Position numbers and translations under genes: made by a program. From contig JAPTJF010000220.1 in assembly GCA_029339195.1 (NCBI GenBank), positions 1 through 64,000 on the forward strand: 64,000 bases of DNA, read 5' to 3'. Positions 23,638 through 33,220 of the stretch are shown in pieces. How positions within the stretch are numbered: the first letter of the stretch is position 1; every line of letters starts with the position of its first letter. This DNA comes from Micractinium sp. NFX-FRZ. Lineage: Eukaryota; Chlorophyta; Trebouxiophyceae; Chlorellales; Chlorellaceae. Under the pieces are notes generated by a model, which saw only the letters and a program-made list of their open reading frames with translations, was not told where the DNA came from and searched no databases.

Positions 23638-23890
23638 TGTGCCGAAGCGTGAAACCTGCAAGCGCGAGAGTGCACTGTCCAAGAAGAGTAACACAAGGTG
23701 GCAGGGAGGGCCTCTTTGGGGCCAGGCGAGGTTGATCAGAAGCCGATCCGGGCTAGGAGCCACAACAGAAGCTGATGTGATGCCCAGGGAGCTCAGAAGA
23801 AAGGCCATGCTGACGGGGACGCGGCCCGGTACTTGCATAATTACTCGCCCCGGTTCTCCCTTCACAGCTGGCGATCTCGAGCACTCCAAG
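23638..23890. promoter_or_regulatory. Shared 253-bp divergent promoter of two wall-protein genes
   Basis: Only 253 bases lie between the start codons of the expansin-FAS1 gene (-) and the adhesin-like gene (+). Both products have signal peptides and Pro-rich segments, so co-regulation is plausible. No specific binding site is identified. Confidence 0.5.
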
Positions 23891-26800
23891 ATGGCTCCAG
23901 CCCGCGCCCTACTCCTGCTGGCCCTGGCCTTGGCGCCCCTGGCAGCCCTTGGCCAAGGAGCCGGCGGTGGCGACGTGCCCATCCAGGAGTTGCCGCAATT
24001 CAGGTGCTTCTGGCAGGGGGCCTGGGCGCAGCCACTGCCTTGATTCCCACCAGCGTCGCCGCCGCCCTGCCCGCCATCCCCGCCGCCGGACCCCACCTGC
24101 CCTCTCCTCCGCCCCCTTCCTTGGCTCTTTGCAGCACCATCCAGGCCTGCGTCCCCTTCAACATCTACATCACGCCCAGCGACCAGGACACGCCGGCTTA
24201 TGGGCTGCAGGTGAGCGGGGCGGGGCGTATTGCGCGGCTTCAGGGCTGGGGGAGGCCGCTTGCCGGGCACACCGGTGCTTGCCGGGCGCCCACTCGTCTT
24301 CCTTGCCGCTGGCACTCTTTGCGGAGAGCTGCTCGCCTGCTCCTCCAAAGCTGTTATGAGCCTTGCATCCCACCTACCAAGCGCAGGTTGACTCTGAGCG
24401 CGCTGTATCAGACGCCATCCGCTGGTCAGTGAGCAACGGCACAATGCAGCTCGAGAGTGGCGCCTTCATCACGGAACAACCCATCAAGGTGAGGCCGGCA
24501 GGAAGGCCCTTGTTGGGATGCCTGGGGAGCGTCAGAGGCAGCGCTGCATCCAGTGGACTGGGGAGCACTTGCACAGGGATGGGGCGGCCCACTGCCCCCC
24601 AGCCACCAAGGTTATGCTGTACCTTCCACGCCTGTCCCGGCCACACCCCACCTGACCCTTCCTCTCACCCTCCCCCTCCCCAGGTGGCCATCTACCTGCC
24701 CCCCGACACCTTCACCGCCCTGGACAACCTGGGACAGCTGTCCACCATCTACGTGGCACAAGGTGGGCCCCGGCACAGGGATTTTTCGTGTTCGTGCCCT
24801 GCCCCGCCTGCTCCAGCATGCCCCCGATGGCGGTGGGCCCGGGCTCGGCTGGGCGCCGTGCGTTGCCTCCAGGTGCCCGCTCGCCTCCCAACAGCTCACC
24901 TTTGGCAGGACAAACCTGGCCTTGCCCAGGTGCGCTTGCCCTGCCGAACCTTGCGCTGACGTAGTCCGGGCGGCCTTGAGAATGTCCCCTGCTGTGCCCC
25001 GCCGCCCCCTGCGGTGCACTTTTGCCCCCTGCTCTACTCCCGCGCCCCCTGCTTTACCCCCGCGGGCCCTGCTCCACCCTCACGCCCCAACCCGCAGGCT
25101 TCACCCCCGACAGCTTCACCCTGCGCCAGGGCGCCGGCGGCGGCGGAGTGTACCTCTTTGACATGACCGCCCCCTCCCTCAGCATCTCTGCACAGGGGTG
25201 AGGAGGGGCAGAGGGAGGGAATGGGGGCTGAGGGAGGGAAGGAGCAGAGAAGGGTGGGGCTGGAAAGGCGTGGATGTCAAGGAGAGTTTCCCTTTGTAAC
25301 TGAAGAGAGCGGGAGAGGGAGAGCAAGGCCACTCATGGGGGTTCATATCATCTTAGGCCTGTGCTGGAACATGCTCAGCTGCCGCCCAGCCTCACGCTTC
25401 TTGCTCCTGACGCCCAGCTGACCCGCTTTGTTTCTGTCCAACCCAGCCTGCCCTGCTCCCTCCCGCCTTCCGCCCCGGGCCCTGCAGCAGCATGGGCGAC
25501 GTTGTGGCCCTGGGCTCATATGGCACGGTGCAGGTCCAGACCCAAGGCATCTCAAACGTGTATGTCGCCGGCATCCAAGAGGTGTGCCATGCTGCGCTGT
25601 GCTGTGCTGCGCTGGCAGTGTGGTGCGACGTGATGCCTTGCCCTGCTATGCTGCGCTGGCAGCGCTGCGCTGGACTTAGCATCGTGCTGCGCTGTGCTGC
25701 GCTGTGATGTGCTGCGCTGTGATGTGCTGTGCTGTGTGCTGCGCTGCATTGATTGCCATGCTTTGCCACAGTGTCGCACTGAGAGATTCCCTTCACCTCA
25801 CCCTGGCGCCTTCACCTCTCGCCAAGACTCTCTCTGCAGCTGTGAACATCCTGCGGCATTCAACTCCCCAACTTCCCTGCACACACTCCTTCTTCCCACC
25901 CCCCGCTGCCCCCGCAATTGATGCAGTCTGTCACCGTCCAGCTGGCCGGCATCACCAACCTCTACCTGGAGGCGGCGTCTGGGGACGTGTCCATCACCGG
26001 GCGGGCCGACGGCATCAGCAGCGTGGTCTTCACCCAGGGGCAGTGCTCCGTGGAGAGCGCCTTCCTGCTCACCTCGCCCTGCCAGCAGAACCCGGCGGTC
26101 AGCGCGGCGCGCGCCATCCCCAACCCGAGCTGGACGCAGGGGCTCACCGCCCGAGGCGCCTTCTCATGCGCACTGGGTGAGCTGTGGGATGCGAGATGCA
26201 ATTTGTGGGGACTTTTGATGAGTGTGGTCCGTCCAGGGATTTGAGGGCGCGAGTTTGCTTTGCAAGAGGGTGTGGGGGGGAACATGTAGCACCCCGCCCT
26301 GCAACACTGAGGACTGTTGCTGTGTAACGCCGGGCTTTCAAGCACCCTTGCCTGGAACCCTTGCTGACCCCCCCGCCGCCCCCTTTCTTACCCCCCCCTT
26401 GCCCGGGGACCCCCTGCAGGCGCCAGCTTCCTCAACCCTGTGCTGCAATACCCCATCATCCAGCCCCTCCCCCCGGCCTTTGTCTACCAGCCTCCCGCCC
26501 AGGCGCCCACCTCGCCAGAGCCCGCCCCTCCCACCCCCCAGCCTGCACCCACACCGGTGCCTGCTCCGCCTTCTCCACAGCCCGTGCCCCCGACCCCGGC
26601 CCCTACCCCTACGCCAGCTGGCACCAGGACTGAGGCCACTGCCACCCCTGGATCCCAGGCCTCTGCCTCTGCTCGTGCCGGAGGGCAGCCCCCCGCTGCT
26701 GCTCAGGCAGGCGAGCAGCCCCCTGCTCCCGCCCCCATGCCGCCCGCCCCCGCCCCCAGCGCCGAAGGACCTTATGCCTTCACTGTGCCGGTGAGGCGGC

Positions 26801-27390
26801 GGAGGGGGCATGTATGCTTGTGCCTGTGCCTCCCTCCCGTGCTGTACCAACGACCTGCCGTTGTGGCATCTCTTGACACCTGGCGCCTCCAGATAGCCAA
26901 GTGCATTTGTTGGGGGCGGTGTGTGTGTGTTTCGCATGTATATAAGAAGATGACAACACCCATCCTCGCCCCTGCACGCGCTGGCCGCCTGTCCCGCCTG
27001 CAGGGCCCCGGCACTCAGCAGTCCCAGGCCGGCAGCGTCACCCCGGCTGGCAGCCAGGCCCAAGCCGCCGCGCAGGGCCAGAGTGCGTCCCCTGCCTGCT
27101 CGCCCCCCACTCACCCATCCTGCCTGCTCAGCTGGTTACTTGAGTTGGGTGTGCAGTCAGACATGGTGCGTGGCTGCACACACACCTGCTCAGACGGATG
27201 CTTCAGTGCAGAACTGCCCAGTGGCAGTGCTATGGTCTTAACACCCGCACTCGAACTGCCACTGCTGTGCTGTGCTTCCTGGCTGAGTGCAGGGCAGGCG
27301 AGCGCCTCTGCTGTGGCAGGCCCCGGCCAGGCCAGGACTGGTACCCAGGTGGACCAGCAGAACCCTGTTACGGCGGGCACCCAGGGCTGA
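23891..27390 (+). CDS. Secreted adhesin-like (GIN/DUF2807-like) Pro-rich protein
   Basis: Nine exons (23891-24003, 24135-24210, 24387-24488, 24684-24762, 25098-25197, 25488-25581, 25927-26176, 26420-26790, 27004-27390) keep phase and give up to 523 residues. MAPARALLLLALALAPLAAL is a signal peptide. Residues about 40-300 show short beta-repeat rhythm: VAIYLPPDTFTALDNLG, VVALGSYGTVQVQTQGI, NLYLEAASGDVSITGRAD. This rhythm resembles the head domain of putative auto-transporter adhesins (DUF2807/GIN). A Pro/Ala-rich region follows (PAPTPVPAPPSPQPVPPTP), as in hydroxyproline-rich wall proteins. The last exon may contain a further intron (about 27081-27292), which would remove a Cys-rich stretch and join two GPGQ-like segments. 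Divergent from the expansin-FAS1 gene. The domain assignment is by pattern, so moderate confidence. Confidence 0.6.
25590..25745. repeat. TGCTGYGCTG minisatellite in an intron
   Basis: Imperfect TGCTGCGCTG / TGCTGTGCTG units fill most of this intron of the adhesin-like gene. Not coding. Confidence 0.7.
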
Positions 27391-28068
27391 TCAGTCGAAT
27401 TCGTGCTGGGTTTCATCCAGGGCTGAGCTGGAGTAATCTGTGCTGGCTGTGGCACCCAGGGCTGATCAGCGGACAGCTCACTCAACCGGGCAGCTGTCAA
27501 GAAGTGTGGCGGCTGGTATCCAGGGCTGAGCTGGCAAACCCAGTTGTGGCCGGCACAACAGAGAGAGGAGAGAGAAGCAGGCGGCTGCCTCCAATGGGCA
27601 GCTCTCAAGGAGAGTGTGCCTGGCACGTTTTTTAACACGCAGCGAGGGCCCAGCAGGCATCTATGGACCGCCATCTGTGCCTGCTCCAGCCCTCTTAACT
27701 GGCCTGTTGTACGTTTGCATTCACCAAGAGCGCTTTTGTGTTAGTGACGCACTCGTTGTGGCAACCATTTGTTGCATGTTGGCTCCCTGTGCTCGGTCAG
27801 TTTTGTTGCATGAGCTGTCATCATATGATGTGATATAGCGCCACTGTAAAGTATGCGTGCTGAAGGAGTGGGTGAATGGCGGGGTGACGACATGGTGCAT
27901 GGACGAGAGTGGTCAACGAAGGGGGGTAGGAGTATAAAAATGGTTGCAGCCCCAATACGGAGTACGCAATCAAATGCAAGGGCAAGAGTGCTACTGTGGC
28001 CGGCGAGGTGGAGGAGGCGTGGAGCAACCGACACCAAGCACACCATGGGCACGCCACTGGGGCAGGCT
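27391..28068. other. Convergent intergenic region, adhesin-like / membrane protein
   Basis: 3' flanks. A GGCACCCAGGGCTGA-like unit is repeated about 27378-27390, 27419-27428 and 27450-27463, continuing the last coding repeat into the 3' UTR. A TGTAA signal is at 27845-27849. No gene is recognised. Confidence 0.45.
27845..27849 (+). terminator. TGTAA poly(A) signal, adhesin-like gene
   Basis: TGTAAAG on the plus strand, about 455 bases past the stop codon. Fits a green-algal polyadenylation signal, though distant. Confidence 0.4.
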
Positions 28069-28939
28069 TCACACGAGATCATCGCTGCCGCGGGCAGCGC
28101 CGCCGCCCGAGCCGCCCCTCTGGGCGTGCAGCAGCGCAAGCTCCTCTGCCACTGAGCTGACCCCGCTGCTGCTGTGGCTCAGAGTTGAGGGCGGCGGTCC
28201 CAGTGAGCTCTGCCGGCTCGTTGCCCCAGGCTGCTGCTGCTGCTGCTGCTGCTCGCTCAAGTGAAGCCTGCTGGCACGGCTGGCCTGTCCCTGCAGGGGT
28301 GCCCCCCGCTGCTGCTGCTGCTGCCCGGCTTCCGGCTCCACTTGATCCTCATGCAGCACATCAGCCAGCACGTCTGAGATTCCGCTGGTGGTGCGCCCAC
28401 TGAGCGCTGCCGCTGCCACCATCGCCCGACGGCTCAGCATTAGCGCTGCCGATGCACTCGCTGACGTGCCCCCTGCCGCCGCTGCTGCTGCTGCCGCTGC
28501 TGCTGAGGGGGTGGAGGCGCCGGAGCCAGCGGCACTGCTGCTGCTGCCATGGATGTAAGATTTGATGAGCTCCTCATTGGGATCAAGGCTGCTGCGTGCT
28601 GCGTTGCTGCCGTCTTTGAACGCCACCATGGCAACACCATCTGCGGGGCAGAGCACACAAGGTGGGGTCAGGCGGTCCGGTCATGCCAACGGTACCCAAG
28701 TAGCAGGGTGCGGGTTGGTTTGTTTGCATGCAAGCCATGCGACCATCTGTGGCGCGTGGCACTGTGCTGTATTGTCTCTTCCTGCCACATGCCACCTACA
28801 TCTGCCACCCTCCACTTCCCATCAAGCTGTATGCCCACCTGGCAGCACGACAAGGAAAGGTTTGCGCGCCGCTGCCGCCTTCTTGCGCTTCTCGGCAATC
28901 ATCCGCTGCACCGCCTGCTCCTGCTGGCGGCGCGAGTCG

Positions 28940-28985
<46 letters not shown>

Positions 28986-29460
28986 CCCGCTGCTGGCGGC
29001 GCATCCTGGCACGCCTGCATGGGATGGGGTGATGCTACTGTATGGGGTGAGAGCAAAGACATAGCCTGCGTGCGGCTGGGTGCAGTGTGACAATGCATGC
29101 AACAGCATGCGACCATACATTGATTGCAGTGAGTTCTGCCACAGCAAGTGCGCTGGCACCGGCACTTTGACACGGCAGACACACCAGCAGCGGGCATACA
29201 CCGCCGGGGCAAGCGCAGCAGCAAGGCAGCGCCCTGCTGGGGACCTGCCTGGTAAGCAGCCACGCCCCGACACAGATGGCAATGACGAAGATGGTGCACC
29301 CGAATCCGATGGAGACGTATGAAAGGAACGTGGAGGGCGACATGCCGCCGCCGCTGCCACTGTCTCCTGTCGCTGCCCCTGCTGTCACAGCCGGCTCAGC
29401 AGGTGGCTGTTGCTGACTCGGGCGGTCTTTCCGGCTGTGGCTGTCGTCGTGCGTCTCCAT
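28069..29460 (-). CDS. Unrecognised single-pass membrane protein with polyQ coiled region
   Basis: Three exons (29249-29460, 28839-29014, 28069-28640) join in phase into 319 residues. The N-terminal ~45 residues are hydrophilic, then SYVSIGFGCTIFVIAICVGA is one membrane segment. Next comes a basic RARMRRQQ, a polyQ run (CAG repeat), and AVQRMIAEKRKKAAAARKPF, likely helical. A short conserved-looking stretch reads FLVVLPDGVAMVAFKDGS, followed by low-complexity Ser/Ala/Gln sequence to the end. No family is recognised. The first intron (29015-29248) appears to use a GC donor (ACCAG|GCAGGT), since no GT in the region restores the frame of the second exon. The pair with the CLYBL gene is head-to-head with 199 bases between starts. 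Confidence 0.55.
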
Positions 29461-29659
29461 GTGCCTAAATGGGGGTGCAGTGCCTGGTGAGGCCGGCTGC
29501 GAAAAGAAGTGCGGCAGGATGTGAACAGGTGACGTTGTGAGACAGACCGCTTCTGCGACCCATGTAAAGTGAGCAGCGGGTAATGCAGACGACGCGAGCA
29601 CACGAACTGGTCACCGCAAGCCAACCGCTGCCGTCTGGCCGTTCATACGCCAGCGTGAA
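29461..29659. promoter_or_regulatory. 199-bp divergent promoter, membrane protein / CLYBL-like
   Basis: Shortest start-to-start distance in the window. Must contain both promoters and 5' UTRs. No specific site identified. Confidence 0.45.
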
Positions 29660-32600
29660 ATGCCAGCCAGGCGCGCAGCATGCGTGCTGGAGGTCTTGGC
29701 CCGCCTTGGGAGCCCAGTAACTGGCGTCGAAATGTCAGCACGGGGCTGGCAGCAGCTGCGAGGCCTGGCAACCGTCGCAGGGTGAGCAAGTCGCCGCCCG
29801 GTCGGCTTTCTGGCGCTGAGAGCACCTACCTGTTGATCATGGCTGTCGGCAACCGCCCTTCGGCCCTGCGACACACCCCTGGCTATCGCCTGTCGCCGCC
29901 GCTGCCGCCTGCCGCCTACCGCCGCAGCCTGTAGCTGCTTTGCGGCCAGGGCCCCACCCAGCCCGGAACAGCCCCTGCTGCAGGTCTGTGCTGGAGCTGG
30001 CACCTCGGCGGGCCCTGCTATATGTGCCAGGCAAGTGGGAGCCAAATCGCCCCGCCCTGCTTGCTGCAGCGCTCGACACACCCCCAGCTCCGCCCACTCG
30101 CTGTTTCAGCCCCCTCCCCTGCATTGCCCCTGCCCCTTTCCATTGCAGGCGACAGCGACAGAAAGATCTGCAAGGCTGCTTCGCTGGAGGTTGATGTGGT
30201 GTGCTTAGATCTGGAGGATGCCGTGGCAGCCAGCCGCAAGGGGGACGCCCGGGAGGTGGCCGTCAGGGTCCGTGAGATGGGGCAGGGCGCCCTGCCCGGC
30301 ATAGGGACGGCTGGCTGGGGCCGGCATGTGGCTGTGGAAAAGGGTGGCGGCGACCGCGGGCAGGATTCGTGTCTCGAGGAAACATCTGCTCCTGGCGCAC
30401 GCACCTGTGGCTGGCGGCGATGTCATGGCAAGCCTGCCGTGCTGGCACCAGCAGCTTGCTGTGTTGCCCATCAGAAATGCAGCCCTGCCCCACCCCCCGC
30501 CGCCTCCCCTGCTGCCCCCATCCGCAGGCGCTGGCCGAGGTGCAGTTTGGGGCCAGCGAGCGCGCGGTGCGCGTCAACGCGGTGCAGAGCGGGCTGTGTG
30601 AAGAGGACCTGCAGGCGGTGCTGACGGGGCCGGCGCTGCCCGATGCCCTGGTTGTCCCAAAGGTGAGGGAGCGGGCACATGGCGCAATGGTACAGACAGC
30701 ATGGCAGTGTGCGGAGGCCTGGCTTCTGGATGCGGCAAATCCTGCCCTGGCAGCACTCCTTCACCCCTATCTAGGCACCCCAGTATCGGACCCACCCTGG
30801 GCCTGCTCATATGCGCTATTGCACGTCCCTGCTGTCTGCCGGCCTGTGCCCTGCCACGACTGCCCTGCTTGGCCTGCCCCCATTGCCAGCTCTGCCGTAT
30901 GGCACCCAGCTCAAGGTCCCTGGGTGGACCCTGGCATCCGATAGCATCACCACAACAACCAACCCGGAGCCCCTCGCACATCGTGTTGCAGCACAGATGA
31001 CCATGCCCCTCCACACGTCTCCACACACACCCCTCCCGTGCAGATCGACACGGTGGATCACGTGCGCTTCCTGTTTGACCGCGTGCGCTCCATCGCCGGC
31101 GAGCGCCTTGCGGCAGCGGCAGATGACGGCAAGCCGCCCCCCGTGCTCATCTCCATGTGTGAGAGCGGCATGGGCCTGCTCAACCTCAGGTGCGCTGCGG
31201 TGTGGTAAGGCCTCGAATGCTTCTGTCCATGGCTTGCTGCGGCTTGTTCATGGCTAGCTGTATGTACAGCTGTATATGCTCGCTGCACCTCTGCCCACCA
31301 CTGCACACCTGTGCCCCGCCCACCCTCCCCCTGCCGCGCTGCACTGCCTCCCCTGCAGGCAGATTTTCGAGGCAGCCCTGGAGCAGCGCAGCCTGCTGAA
31401 TTTGCAGGCGTGCATCTTTGGGGGTGACGACTTCTGCGCGTCCCTGGGGCTGAAGCGCCAGCCTGGCGCAGGTGCGCCGCCAGCCTGGCGCCAGCACGTG
31501 TACACGTGCTGCCTTTGCCACTGGTGGGCTGGAGGTGGATCTAGTGCATTCCTCTTGCCCAGCACCCTCAAGCACTCTTTCTGGACCCAAGGCATGGCTC
31601 CAGCGCCATCTCAGGCCGACTCGCCTGGCCTATGGTGAAAGCCACCAGTGCGGCCCCTCTGTCGTGCTGCAGACGACACGCTGTTTGCGCGGCGCTGGGT
31701 GGTGCTGCATGCGCGCGCGTACGGGCTGCAACCCATCGACCAAGTCTTTGTGAGTGCGCCCCACCCTGCCCTGCATACTTCTTGGCATGCCGTATGTGCT
31801 GCCTGCTGCCCGCTGTCCTGCGTCGCTCCCTAAAGTGCCACCTTGCTTTGCCGGCTCCCTGCGCTCTATGCCACCCCTTTCCCCCCGCCGGTGCTGCTTC
31901 TAGCCCTTCCCCTCTCCTTCCCCCTCGCACCCGCTCCCTCCCCCTCCCTCCCTTCCACTTTCAACAACCCTTTCCTTAACAGATCGACTACAAGAACCTG
32001 CACGGCCTGGCGGTGGAGGCCTTTGAGGGGCGCGGCATCGGGTTTGCTGGCAAGCAGGTCATCCACCCCTCACAAATCGCGTCCGTGCAGGCAAGCCTTC
32101 AATGCCCCTTCGAGAGTTTGGTGCTTGCTAGCAGACCGCCGAGCTCCGGCAAGCCCTCTTGGGGAGGCAGGCAAGGCCTACAGCCTGGCCAGGCCTTCAC
32201 TCAGGATCTGCCTTTGCTTGTGTGTCCTGTGTGGCTGCAGGAGGCCTTCAGCCCCGACCGGCACGACGTGGAGGAGGCGCGGGAGCTGGTGGCGGCGTTT
32301 GAGCGGCACCAGGAGGAGGGCACCGGGGCCTTCACCTTCAGGTGAGCGGCTTGCTGCTTGGTGGAAGGCTTGATGGGCATGCTCGGTCAAGATAGAGACA
32401 ATGCAGGCGCAACGTGTGGGGGAGAGTGCAGGCGCAATGTGGGGCAGGGGAGCATCACATGGCCGCGTATCCCATAACGAAATAGTGCGCAATTTTCATG
32501 CTCTAGGTGTGTGGACATCTCAGCATCCTGCATACAGCATACAGCATACAGCATCCTGTAAGCTTACTCTATCCCTATCCCTGATCCTGTGCCTGCTGCA

Positions 32601-32728
32601 GGGACAAGATGATCGACCAGCCCACCTACCTCCAGGCCCTCAACCTCCTGCAGTTTGCCGACAGGCTGCGCAGGGGGGAGGAGGCCAAGGGGGAGGCCAA
32701 GGGAGAGCCCAGCCCCGAGAGCGGGTAG
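29660..32728 (+). CDS. CLYBL: Citrate lyase beta-like (CLYBL/CitE) C-C lyase
   Basis: Ten exons (29660-29781, 29984-30030, 30149-30267, 30528-30662, 31044-31189, 31359-31471, 31673-31749, 31983-32090, 32241-32341, 32602-32728) give 364 residues with every phase consistent. The HpcH/HpaI-CitE barrel is clear: RRALLYVPGDSDRK, VVCLDLEDAVA, RVNAVQSGL, ALVVPKIDT, SMCESGMGLL, CIFGGDDFCASLG and GKQVIHPSQI. The Glu of LEDAV and the acidic residues of CESG and GGDD fit the metal/substrate site. CLYBL acts on citramalyl-CoA or malyl-CoA esters in mitochondria (family knowledge). The first ~50 residues are basic (MPARRAACVLEVLARLG), suiting a transit peptide. Introns 2 (30031-30148) and 8 (32091-32240) have GC donors, CAG|GCAAGT and CAG|GCAAGC. 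The tail carries a GEAKGE repeat. Confidence 0.92.
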
Positions 32729-33220
32729 CTTTGCGCTGCGCCTGCTGCAAGTCACACGCTGCTGCAAGTCACACGCTTGGCTCAAGGCAGCGTCAATCTC
32801 GGTCCTGTACATTCATCCGGTGTGCCCTTCCCAACCCTGTACCTACACCGTTGTACTGCCTGTGTCAGCTCATCCTCCGTGTGCTGCCAAAGGCCACTGT
32901 TCCCACTGCCGCTGCTTTCATTTCCTCCCGCCAACCCACGATACATGCCGTCTCCCCCTTCTACTCCCTATTGCTACACATCAGCTCCCTGTTTGGTCAG
33001 AATCTCAGTTTGACAAGCCCTCGGCAAAACGCCAATAAGCACAGGTCAGATTGGCCAGGCACATGAGGATTCGGCGTCCACAGCAGGGTGGCACAGCAGG
33101 AGGCTCTGTTACCCAGCAGGCAGCAATATATTGTGCCTTCTTCCCTGGGCACGGGCGGCCTGAGCTGCGCAGGCCATGCCTTGTGGTTGAAGAAGGAAGC
33201 TCGTGTGGCCTCGTGGCCCA
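32729..33220. other. Convergent intergenic region, CLYBL-like / MnmE
   Basis: 3' flanks of convergent genes. CAAGTCACACGCT is repeated in tandem at 32748-32760 and 32764-32776. No poly(A) signal in a convincing place and no gene. Confidence 0.4.

Noticed and set aside
23116..24444. 442-codon minus-strand frame running through the divergent promoter
   Set aside because: Only the part matching the first expansin exons is real; upstream it reads through the promoter and antisense of the adhesin-like gene. The signal-peptide Met at 23637 is the better start.
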